DNA from: Candidatus Abyssobacteria bacterium SURF_5
GTDB lineage: Bacteria; Abyssobacteria; SURF-5
Assembly: GCA_003598085.1 (NCBI GenBank)
Contig: QZKU01000110.1
Coordinates: 1 to 29,406, forward strand
Direction: 5' to 3'
Length of the DNA stretch: 29,406 nt
Part shown: positions 16,464 to 23,995 of the stretch, one piece after another
How the letters are laid out: each line of letters begins with the position of its first letter
Numbering within the stretch: position 1 is the stretch's first letter
Made by a program: the position numbers and the translations under genes
The notes under the pieces: model-generated
Seen by the model: only the letters and a program-made list of their open reading frames with translations
Databases searched by the model: none
What the model was told of the DNA's origin: nothing

Positions 16464-17597
16464 ATGGCTAACAAAGAAAAAGCAGCCGAAACCGGTGAAC
16501 GACCTTACCTGAAACCGGGCTACTCCGAGTTCATCTTCAAAATCCTGATTGCGGTGGGGATAGTCGCCGCAACCACTCTCCTTGTCCTGTTGCTGATATT
16601 CGCCTCGTACGCTTTTCTCCTGATTTTCGCCGGGGTCCTGGTCACGATCTTCGTTCGAAGCTTGTCAGATTGGGTCAGCGAAACGCTGCGCATCTCGTCC
16701 GGATGGGCGCTGCTCCTTACGTATCTTTTCCTGCTGATCGTCATTGGAGCGACCCTCTGGTTAGTAAGTTCCACATTGATCAATCAGTTCACGCAACTGG
16801 CCGAAGAACTGCCGCGCGCAATCGAGCAGGTCGAGGAGACCCTGGAACAATTCGAGGTGGGAAGGACGTTCCTCCGCGCGCTGCCGGACCCGGAGGCTCT
16901 GATTTCTTCCGCAACCGATATCGCGGGAAGAGCCGCCGGCATTTTTTCAACTGCTTTGGGATTTATCAGCGCATTCTTGATTATTATCTTTATAGGAATC
17001 TATTTCTCCTTTGATCCCGACCTGTATGTAAGCGGATTCCTTCGATTGATCCCGATCGATAAGCGCAAGCATGCTCGCGAGATCCTGCACAACGTCGCCT
17101 TCGTGCTCCAGTGGTGGTTGATCGGCAGGCTGTTTTCAATGTTTGTTCTCGGTACTCTTACCGGAACCGGGCTGTGGATTCTGGGTATTCCTCTGCCCCT
17201 GGCGCTCGGCGCCCTCACCGGCGCGCTTACCTTCATCCCGTACATCGGCGCCATTCTCTCATACATCCCGATCCTGCTCCTGTCCCTTTCGCAGGGACTG
17301 AACTCGGCATTATACGCGCTCCTCTTATATCTGGGTATCCAATCGGTTGAAAGCTATCTTCTGGTGCCGATTGTCGAAAAGAAGGCGGTGGAACTTCCTC
17401 CTTCGCTGACTCTTATTGCGCAAGTTGTCGCCGGCATACTGTTTGGCATTTTCGGCCTCATCCTCGCTTCGCCGCTCACTGCAACCGCTATCGTCCTGGT
17501 GAGGATTCTTTACGTGAGAAACGTCTTGGGCGATGATATTCAGGCAACTCAGACGAGAAAGACGGACGCAAAATCGGAGGAAGGCGAATCAGACTGA
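16464..17597 (+). CDS. AI-2E family transporter
   Basis: A 377-residue membrane protein with the AI-2E (TqsA/PerM/YdiK) layout: two N-terminal hydrophobic segments (about 25-68), another at 82-106, a soluble helical region (TQLAEELPRAIEQVEETLEQ), then a helix with IIIFIGIYFSFDPD, and a C-terminal bundle with LGIPLPLALGALTGALTFIPYIGAIL and the terminal FGIFGLILASPLTA. The GALTFIPYIG segment is a hallmark of the family. Members export varied small molecules or ions; AI-2 export is proven only for a few, so the substrate is open. The C-terminus is charged and cytoplasmic. Its 3' end overlaps the convergent acetyltransferase gene by 9 nt. Confidence 0.9.
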   Translation: MANKEKAAETGERPYLKPGYSEFIFKILIAVGIVAATTLLVLLLIFASYAFLLIFAGVLVTIFVRSLSDWVSETLRISSGWALLLTYLFLLIVIGATLWLVSSTLINQFTQLAEELPRAIEQVEETLEQFEVGRTFLRALPDPEALISSATDIAGRAAGIFSTALGFISAFLIIIFIGIYFSFDPDLYVSGFLRLIPIDKRKHAREILHNVAFVLQWWLIGRLFSMFVLGTLTGTGLWILGIPLPLALGALTGALTFIPYIGAILSYIPILLLSLSQGLNSALYALLLYLGIQSVESYLLVPIVEKKAVELPPSLTLIAQVVAGILFGIFGLILASPLTATAIVLVRILYVRNVLGDDIQATQTRKTDAKSEEGESD

Positions 17598-18719
17598 GTC
17601 CAATCCCCAGATAAACAGCGGGATCGGAAAAAAGCGTTCGAGCGTCCGAATCATATCCGGCGGCGCCGCCTTCAGGATGCCCGACGCGCGCTCCGGCCCA
17701 AACATCAGGCGAACAAGCATGTTTTCCCTCTCAAGATGAGCACCCTCCTTGCCAACATGAATCCATATCCCACGATCATCTGAAATTATGCCGAAATGAC
17801 TCGATGCCTGCGGGAAAAAATAACTATCGACCACCCGCGAGAGCGCAGCCGCATCGATTACTTTCATCATTGCGAGATGCTCGAGCAGGTACGGTACCCG
17901 CTTGCTCATGAGCACATCCACAAACGGATTCACGGCTGCGGGGGCCAAAATCAGAACCTCTTTCAATCCCGCCGATACGGCCAGCTTCCGCACAAGATGA
18001 AAGAGATCGGCCGGATCGCCTCCCCATTCATGGACGCATCCCTTGAAGTCTTCGCCCTTGCCCAAAACCGCATAGGCAGTGACCAAATCTCCCCGCAGGC
18101 CAACCAGCGTCCTCGCCTTCGGAATCGAAAAATACTCCTCATACTCGCGCCGTGACCGCTCGGTCCGCAGCGATTCGCCTTCATGGATGCGCATGATTCC
18201 CGCCAGATGCTTCGGATCGTACGGAGCCACTCTGCAGAGCGGCTCATCCGCGATATCGGCTATCGTCAGCCGGAAAAGATATTCGGAGCCTGCGGCCTCC
18301 AATCCGAGGCGCCGGTAAAAGGAATGCCGCTGCGTCCACAGCACCGCCACATGGCATCCGGCCTCGCGCATCAGATCCAGGCAATCTCCAACAACCCGGC
18401 TGGCAAGTCCCCGCCCGCGGTATTCGGGATCGGTCGCGACCGACCCTATGCATCCCACTCGCAAAATCGCGTCTTGCGTTCGCAGATTGGAAAAATAAAC
18501 CGCCGCGTGCGAAACCACCCGGCCGTCATGCACAATGACGCGCATGTTCCGCAGGTTCCGTTCGCTCAAAACCAGGGGATACTCCTGAAGAATCGACGGA
18601 GGCCCTCCCGGGCGGAGAGTCCGATTGAGAAGATCGATCGCAGAAGCGTGTTCCGCCGCCTTCACTGAGCGGGGGCCGTCAAAAGAAAAACCGGCCTTCT
18701 GTTCGGTACGCTTTGCCAT
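17589..18719 (-). CDS. GNAT acetyltransferase with C-terminal extension (Eis-like)
   Basis: A 376-residue protein with an N-terminal GNAT domain. GCIGSVATDPEYRGRGLASRVV carries the acetyl-CoA pyrophosphate-binding R-G-x-G loop, followed by VLWTQRHSFYRRLGLEAAG, the usual last strand-helix. The remaining 200 residues include a second GNAT-like part, so the architecture resembles two-domain Eis-type N-acetyltransferases. It would acetylate an amine on a small molecule, sugar or protein. ATG 18719 is preferred over TTG 18728 because it lies 5 nt after the upstream stop. It is the last gene of the MerR/GT2-TPR cluster and could modify the product of those glycosyltransferases or their acceptor; this is inference. 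Confidence 0.8.
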   Translation of the reverse strand: MAKRTEQKAGFSFDGPRSVKAAEHASAIDLLNRTLRPGGPPSILQEYPLVLSERNLRNMRVIVHDGRVVSHAAVYFSNLRTQDAILRVGCIGSVATDPEYRGRGLASRVVGDCLDLMREAGCHVAVLWTQRHSFYRRLGLEAAGSEYLFRLTIADIADEPLCRVAPYDPKHLAGIMRIHEGESLRTERSRREYEEYFSIPKARTLVGLRGDLVTAYAVLGKGEDFKGCVHEWGGDPADLFHLVRKLAVSAGLKEVLILAPAAVNPFVDVLMSKRVPYLLEHLAMMKVIDAAALSRVVDSYFFPQASSHFGIISDDRGIWIHVGKEGAHLERENMLVRLMFGPERASGILKAAPPDMIRTLERFFPIPLFIWGLDSV

Positions 18720-18724
18720 AAAGA

Positions 18725-20062
18725 TCAAGTGGAAACGGAGGGACGGGCGGCGCCTGCCTGAATATTCAGAGCAGCCAGGTTCCGGCTGATATCTTCGCGG
18801 GAAGGATCAAGCGCAAGGGCCCGCTTGAAGGCTTGTCTTGCCTGATCAAGACGCCCGGTGCCGGCATGCAAAACTCCCAGGTTGTTCCACAACGGCGCAC
18901 TTTCGGGCGAGGATGCAAGCGCTTTCTCAAAAAACTGCTGCGCGGCTTCGGTTTTGCCTTCGCGCAGCTCAAGCGCCCCCAGGTTCAGCAGCGCCTTCGC
19001 GTTGGAGGGATTCAACCGGTAAACCATCATCCATTCTTTCCGGGCCTTTTCATATTGGCCCTCCTTCGCCCAAAGCGCTCCCAGGTTTACGCGCGCATCA
19101 ACAAGATGCGGATTTGCCGCGAGCGCCCGCTCGTAACAATGAACCGCCTTGTCGATTTTTCCGCGTTGCTCAAGAATTATACCACATAAAAACCACGCCG
19201 GCGCATTCTCGGGGGCTTTCTCGAAAATCTTCGCCAGGTGCTCCGCCGCGCCGGCTGCATCCTGCCGGAGATGGCACAACAGCGCCAGTTCAATGCGTGC
19301 ATCAACATGGTCCGGGTCCACCTCCAGCGCCTGTTCGTGAAGCGCCGCCGCTCCCCGTAAATCGTTCAGGATGTGCCGGCGAATCAGCCCCATATCAAAG
19401 AAAACCTTGGCGCTCGGCGCCTGCACGCGCAGACTCCGCTCGCACAGCCGCAAGTATTGGAGCTGTTTCTCACGCAGCTTCTCCTTTCCCTTCTTCTCAT
19501 GAAAATGGTGAATAATTATGCCTGTCGCCGCAATCTTCCCCCCGCACCTCCTGATCGAGGAATCCACGGTCTCATGAACCGCGCCTTCGAAACGGATGCG
19601 GGTATCCCGCCTGAACAGGCGAACCACCTGCCCCGCAATCCAGCCGTCCCACCCGTTTCCTTCCGCATATGAGCCGTCATTCGAGACCCAACGAACGTCG
19701 CGGCTGTCATTCGAATAACTGCGATAGGTGAAAAGATGCCCGGCGGCCCTGCCATTGAGCAGAGCGGCAATTGCCCTCTTGTCGCGTTCGGCGATGATCT
19801 CATCCGCATCGAGCACGAGAATCCAGCGGCCGCGCGCGAGCTCTATCGACCTGTTGCGGGCGCTGCTGAAATCGTCGTTCCACTCGTGCTCATATACCCG
19901 CGCCCCTAACTCCCGCGCGATTTTAGGTGAGCCGTCCGACGAACCGGTATCCACTACTATGATCTCATCGACAATATCCCTGACGCTCCGCAGGCAATGC
20001 GGGAGGAACTTGGCTTCGTTTCTGACGATCATGCATAGACTGATTTCGCACTCGGTCTTCAT
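18725..20062 (-). CDS. GT2 glycosyltransferase with C-terminal TPRs
   Basis: A 445-residue cytoplasmic protein. The N-terminal GT2 domain starts ISLCMIVRNEAKFLPHCLRS, has VVDTGSSDGS at about 37-46 and the metal-binding LDADE (84-88), and ends near IRFEGAVHETVDSSIRR and HHFH. About five TPR units follow from about residue 215 to 435 (NPHLVDARVNLGALWAKEGQ and similar). The GT2-TPR layout is shared with SunS-type peptide S-glycosyltransferases and other protein-modifying GT2 enzymes, where TPRs bind the acceptor; that role is inferred here. ATG 20062 lies 14 nt after the stop of the triple GT2-TPR gene; a GTG three codons earlier is possible. Confidence 0.88.
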   Translation of the reverse strand: MKTECEISLCMIVRNEAKFLPHCLRSVRDIVDEIIVVDTGSSDGSPKIARELGARVYEHEWNDDFSSARNRSIELARGRWILVLDADEIIAERDKRAIAALLNGRAAGHLFTYRSYSNDSRDVRWVSNDGSYAEGNGWDGWIAGQVVRLFRRDTRIRFEGAVHETVDSSIRRCGGKIAATGIIIHHFHEKKGKEKLREKQLQYLRLCERSLRVQAPSAKVFFDMGLIRRHILNDLRGAAALHEQALEVDPDHVDARIELALLCHLRQDAAGAAEHLAKIFEKAPENAPAWFLCGIILEQRGKIDKAVHCYERALAANPHLVDARVNLGALWAKEGQYEKARKEWMMVYRLNPSNAKALLNLGALELREGKTEAAQQFFEKALASSPESAPLWNNLGVLHAGTGRLDQARQAFKRALALDPSREDISRNLAALNIQAGAARPSVST

Positions 20063-20076
20063 CGCTTGCACGTGTT

Positions 20077-23000
20077 TCAGATCGCCTTTCGAATTTTGGC
20101 CGGCAAGCCCTTCTCCAATAGCTCCAGATACCGGTTCAGTTTCTCTCCAAGTTCCTTCAGATCGAGTGGAAGAATTGTCGGAGATACTCCTACCGACTTC
20201 GCCGTCTCGAGATGCGGAGAGGCGGCCTCAAGATCGCCTCCCAAAAACTTCCTCTCCCCGAGCAGGAAATGCGCAAGCCAGTTCTGAGGAGAAAGCTCAA
20301 TGGCTTCTTTCAACCACGCCTCGGCTTGGGCGGAATCGCCGCCGGCCGCCGCGCAATCTGAAAGCACAACGGCCGCAAGCCAGAAAACGTCTTTCCAGGT
20401 CTTCATGTCGACTTCTTCGCGCAGCCGCCACAATTCCCGAAGCCACCCGGCGGCCGCGTCCACCTGGCCGCAGAACAGGAAGCCCTGCGCAAGCGCAAAA
20501 AGAATGTAAGGGTCCTTCGGCCTGTTCGCCAACTCGCGAGAAAGCAGTTTCAGGTTTCGCAGATTCTTCCGCAAAACTTCTTCATCATCTGAATACCCGA
20601 CGTGACGAATCGTGAAGTCAGGACAGTTTACCAGGTCCACTCCGGCGGAAACCAGGCTTCGGACGACTTGTTCATGGACCGCCCCCTGCCACTTTAATTC
20701 CGACTTGTTCGGAAACAATCTCAGCGTGTAATTTCGTACTTGCGCTCGTCCCCTGCCAATCTCGGAGTCGAGCGGAAAGAATACTCCGCAGGCAGTCCCT
20801 CTCGCAATGAATTTGCGCAGCGTTTGGACCGCTTTCGGCTCAAGACGATCATCAGCGTCCAGCCAGAAAATCCACTTTCCCTTGCTGTGCCTGAGCGCAA
20901 CGTTTCTCGCCTCCGCAAAATTATCATTCCATTGATGCCGCAACACTGTAGCTCCGAGTGATTCAGCTACCTCCCTCGTCGAATCCGAAGAGCCGGTATC
21001 GACAACAACGGTCTCATCGAAAAGCGCTGCAATCGGCGCAAGCCCCTCCCTGAGGTTGCGCTCCTCATCTCTCACAATCATGTTCAACGTCAGATCGAGC
21101 CGCCGGGGATGAGCCCCCTTCAGCTTCGCATCAACATATTCGAGATTGTTCCGCGCAATCCGGTGATCCGGATCGAGCGCGAGCGCCCGCTCGAGCAGTC
21201 CCCGCGCCGCTTCAAATTCGCCGGCGCGAGCCTCCACATATCCGAGCTTCGCGAGCGCGTTCACATCGTGAGGATCGAGCGCCAGCGCCTTCCCGTATCG
21301 CTGTTCCGCTTCAGCCAGTCGCCCGCTTTTTTCCAGGACCACCCCGAGATTATAAAACGCGCAAGCCGACGCGGGATTTGCGGCGATAACCTCCTTAAGC
21401 AGTTCCTCCGCCTCGGATAGCTTGTTCAGGTGAATTTTCGCTATCGCGAGGTTCAGAAGGATTCGCTCATCCCGCGCTCCAAGTTCAAGCGCCCGCTCAA
21501 GCGGCCCCTCCGCCTGCCCATATTCGCCTACGTCCAAGTACTGTATCCCCAGCTCATACTGCGCCTGAGCGTTGGCGGGAGATTCCTCCGCCTTTCGTTT
21601 GCCAAGTTCCAGATAATAGCGCCTCTTCGCGTCCCGTCCTCTTACGTAGCCGTAATGATGCACCGGGACATCGATATTTTCGATCCGCTTTCCAGCCCTC
21701 AGAATTGAAGGCTCGACGCACTCGTGCACGCGCCCCTCGAACCTTACTCCCGGAACCTTCCTGAACAGCCTCACCTTCCTTGACGGAAACCAGCCCGGCT
21801 GTCCGCACGCGTACGGATCGGAAACCTCGACCTGCTGCCAGCCCACAATCCGGCGATCGGTCGAGTAGTTGCGGGTGAGCATGGAATAGCCCCACGTCTC
21901 GCCCGCCGGAGAGAGGGAAAGGATCTTCTCCAGGTCCCGACGAGCAATGATTTCATCGGCGTCAATCACCAGTATCCAATCCGAAGTCGCGGATTCCACG
22001 GCCGCGTTTCTCGCAGCGGAAAAGTCGTCTTTCCACTCTGCCCGCTCCACCTTAGCCCCGCAAGAACGCGCGACCTCGGCCGTGGCGTCCGCGGAACCGG
22101 TATCGATCACCACAATCTCATCGGAGATCGGCATCACGGATTCAATGGCCCGCTTTATCTGCTGTTCCTCATTTTTCACGATAAAACACGTGCTGAGGGT
22201 AAAAGACTTTCCCGCATTTCCCGAAGGCGCCGGTCGCATCGGGAAATTGGGAGGTTCGCATGAAGCTGACTGTCGTAATCTCTTGAGGTTAGCCTTCACG
22301 CTCGAACATTCCGGCGCGGCTTTCATAGCCTTCTGGAACGCCTCCTCAGCTTCAGTAACCCGGCCGATCGAAGCATAGAGGGCGCCAAGATTGTTCAATG
22401 CCTTGCTATCTGCGGGATATCTCTCAAGCAGCCTGCGGTATGCCGACTCGGCTTCCCGTTCCCTGTTCAGTCTTTGGAGCGTTACCGCCAGATTATACAG
22501 CGAGTCGTAATTCTTCGGATCAAGCTGCGAGGCGGCCTCAAATTCCTCCGCCGCCTCCCTCAGCCGCCCGGCACTTAAAAGGACGACGCCCAGATCATAG
22601 TGCGCCGGAGCAAAGCCATCCTCCAGTCTGAGAGATTTCTCGAATGAAAAATTTGCATCTTCCATCATGCCGAGACGAGCCTCGATGACTCCCAGCTCAT
22701 AGTGCGCCTTGTAATCATTCGGGCTTTCCTTGCATTTTATCTCGGCCAGCCTCCTCATCCGCGCCAGCTTCGCCCTCATCAGGGCTTCCGGTTTCAGATA
22801 GCCGAAATGGTGTACCGGAACGTCGAGCGGCTCGATTTTGCCGCCAACACGCCGAATCGAGGGCTCCACCAGCTCGTGCACCCGCCCCTCAAACCGTATC
22901 TGCGGCAGGTTGCGAAAGAGACGCACCTTCCGGGATTCCACCCAGCCGCGAAATCCAGCCGCCGGCGCAAATCTGCCGTCATTGAGGATGAAATTGGCCG

Positions 23001-23391
23001 AGGACGCGTCATCCGTATAATTTCTGGTTGGAAGCGTGAACCCTGCGGCGTCCGTCTCCTCGATCGCCCTGCGGATGGCAGGCGCCGCGTCGGGTGACAG
23101 AACCTCGTCGGCATCGAGAATCAGAGTCCATTCAGACCGCGCCATCTCAAGAGACGCATTCCGGGCACCACTGAAATCATCTGCCCATTGAATCGACTTC
23201 ACGTTCGCCCCCAGTCGCCGGGCAAGTGCGGCGGTTGCATCGGTCGAACCGGTGTCCACAACATTGACTTCCCAAACCAGCCCGCGAGCGCTTGCAACAC
23301 ATCGAGCGAGGTTTTCCTCCTCGTCCTTCACGATCATGCACAGCGAAATCGATCCCGGTGATGAAGACTTTTCTTCTTTTCTAGGGTTCAT
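20077..23391 (-). CDS. Triple GT2-TPR multidomain glycosyltransferase
   Basis: A 1104-residue protein made of three consecutive GT2-TPR modules. Module 1 has GT2 at about 14-200 (VVDTGSTDAT; metal site DADE 93-96) and TPRs at 227-362. Module 2 has GT2 at 397-582 (VIDTGSADAT; DADE 477-480) and TPRs at 609-755. Module 3 has a shorter GT2 at 765-935 (VVDTGSSDST; DADD 845-848) and helical repeats at about 958-1070. Modules 1 and 2 both keep SRKVRLFR…RFEGRVHE.VEPSI and a DVPVHH.GY end; module 3 is more diverged there (TLRLFPNKSELKWQGAVHE). All three DxD-type sites look intact. No signal peptide or membrane helix is present, so it is cytoplasmic. ATG 23391 overlaps the end of the MerR gene by 11 nt, implying coupled translation. 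The acceptor is unknown; a repetitive protein or peptide is one possibility. Confidence 0.9.
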   Translation of the reverse strand: MNPRKEEKSSSPGSISLCMIVKDEEENLARCVASARGLVWEVNVVDTGSTDATAALARRLGANVKSIQWADDFSGARNASLEMARSEWTLILDADEVLSPDAAPAIRRAIEETDAAGFTLPTRNYTDDASSANFILNDGRFAPAAGFRGWVESRKVRLFRNLPQIRFEGRVHELVEPSIRRVGGKIEPLDVPVHHFGYLKPEALMRAKLARMRRLAEIKCKESPNDYKAHYELGVIEARLGMMEDANFSFEKSLRLEDGFAPAHYDLGVVLLSAGRLREAAEEFEAASQLDPKNYDSLYNLAVTLQRLNREREAESAYRRLLERYPADSKALNNLGALYASIGRVTEAEEAFQKAMKAAPECSSVKANLKRLRQSASCEPPNFPMRPAPSGNAGKSFTLSTCFIVKNEEQQIKRAIESVMPISDEIVVIDTGSADATAEVARSCGAKVERAEWKDDFSAARNAAVESATSDWILVIDADEIIARRDLEKILSLSPAGETWGYSMLTRNYSTDRRIVGWQQVEVSDPYACGQPGWFPSRKVRLFRKVPGVRFEGRVHECVEPSILRAGKRIENIDVPVHHYGYVRGRDAKRRYYLELGKRKAEESPANAQAQYELGIQYLDVGEYGQAEGPLERALELGARDERILLNLAIAKIHLNKLSEAEELLKEVIAANPASACAFYNLGVVLEKSGRLAEAEQRYGKALALDPHDVNALAKLGYVEARAGEFEAARGLLERALALDPDHRIARNNLEYVDAKLKGAHPRRLDLTLNMIVRDEERNLREGLAPIAALFDETVVVDTGSSDSTREVAESLGATVLRHQWNDNFAEARNVALRHSKGKWIFWLDADDRLEPKAVQTLRKFIARGTACGVFFPLDSEIGRGRAQVRNYTLRLFPNKSELKWQGAVHEQVVRSLVSAGVDLVNCPDFTIRHVGYSDDEEVLRKNLRNLKLLSRELANRPKDPYILFALAQGFLFCGQVDAAAGWLRELWRLREEVDMKTWKDVFWLAAVVLSDCAAAGGDSAQAEAWLKEAIELSPQNWLAHFLLGERKFLGGDLEAASPHLETAKSVGVSPTILPLDLKELGEKLNRYLELLEKGLPAKIRKAI

Positions 23392-23821
23392 ATGAGGTCT
23401 GCTCCTGCTCGTTTTCTGACGGGGAATATTGAAGGAAACGCAGAAGTCTTTCCTTTAAAAGCGCGGTAATCTCCAGAACAATCGAGTCGATCAGGTCGGA
23501 GCGGATGTCGACTTCCCGGCTAACCGAAGGAGGCGGAGAAGAAAAGGCAACTTCCGCCTTCAGCCGGCGCCCTATGGCCGCCAATGAGTACCCGTGCACC
23601 TCCGACAGACGTTTGATCTCCAGCACGCACTCGACCGCCTGCCGATCATAGCGGCGCTGTCCCCCCGCCGTCCTCTGCGGTTTCAGAACATGCGGCATTA
23701 CCCGCTCCCAAAATCTGAGCGTATGGGGCGGGACACCCGTTAAATCGCTGACGCGCCGGATCGTAAGCGCATTTTCCTGTTCTACCGCCGCGCCCGGTTT
23801 CTCCTGTAATTGCGCCTGCAC
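23381..23821 (-). CDS. MerR-family transcriptional regulator
   Basis: A 146-residue DNA-binding protein. The N-terminal MerR winged helix (about 19-88) reads LTIRRVSDLTGVPPHTLRFW then GGQRRYDRQAVECVLEIKRL, with HGYSLAAIGRRL as the third helix. The C-terminal half is short, with a final helix (DLIDSIVLEITALLKERLLRFL) likely for dimerisation; there are no cysteine ligands of the metal-sensing MerR type. The GTG start at 23821 is set by AGGAGG a few bases upstream. Its end overlaps the triple glycosyltransferase gene by 11 nt, so it probably controls its own cluster, and perhaps the divergent histidine kinase as well. Confidence 0.9.
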   Translation of the reverse strand: MQAQLQEKPGAAVEQENALTIRRVSDLTGVPPHTLRFWERVMPHVLKPQRTAGGQRRYDRQAVECVLEIKRLSEVHGYSLAAIGRRLKAEVAFSSPPPSVSREVDIRSDLIDSIVLEITALLKERLLRFLQYSPSENEQEQTSYEP

Positions 23822-23872
23822 CGCGTCCTCCTCATAGAGGAAAGAATTTCTTCCTTCCCCTTATCTATCGGC

Positions 23873-23891
23873 AAAGTTGAACGTTAACTTT
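23873..23891. promoter_or_regulatory. Candidate MerR operator dyad
   Basis: AAAGTT-N7-AACTTT has perfect 6-bp arms in the divergent gap between the MerR gene and the histidine kinase. A further TAACTTT follows at 23890-23896. The position suits autoregulation of the MerR gene, but no clean minus-strand -35/-10 pair was identified, so this is tentative. Confidence 0.4.
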
Positions 23892-23919
23892 AACTTTTTC
23901 CTTGTCTTTTTCCCAAGAG

Positions 23920-23949
23920 TTGCCAAATCCCGCGGATGAACTGTATAAT
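23920..23949 (+). promoter_or_regulatory. Near-consensus sigma70 promoter for the histidine kinase
   Basis: TTGCCA (23920-23925), 18 nt, TATAAT (23944-23949). Transcription would start near 23956. Because an in-frame ATG at 23936 lies within this promoter, the protein must start downstream of it if this promoter is the one used. Confidence 0.7.
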
Positions 23950-23995
23950 CTTTTCGCTTGAAAGATCCGTTCTTTTGGCCATGGGAGCGTTCATC

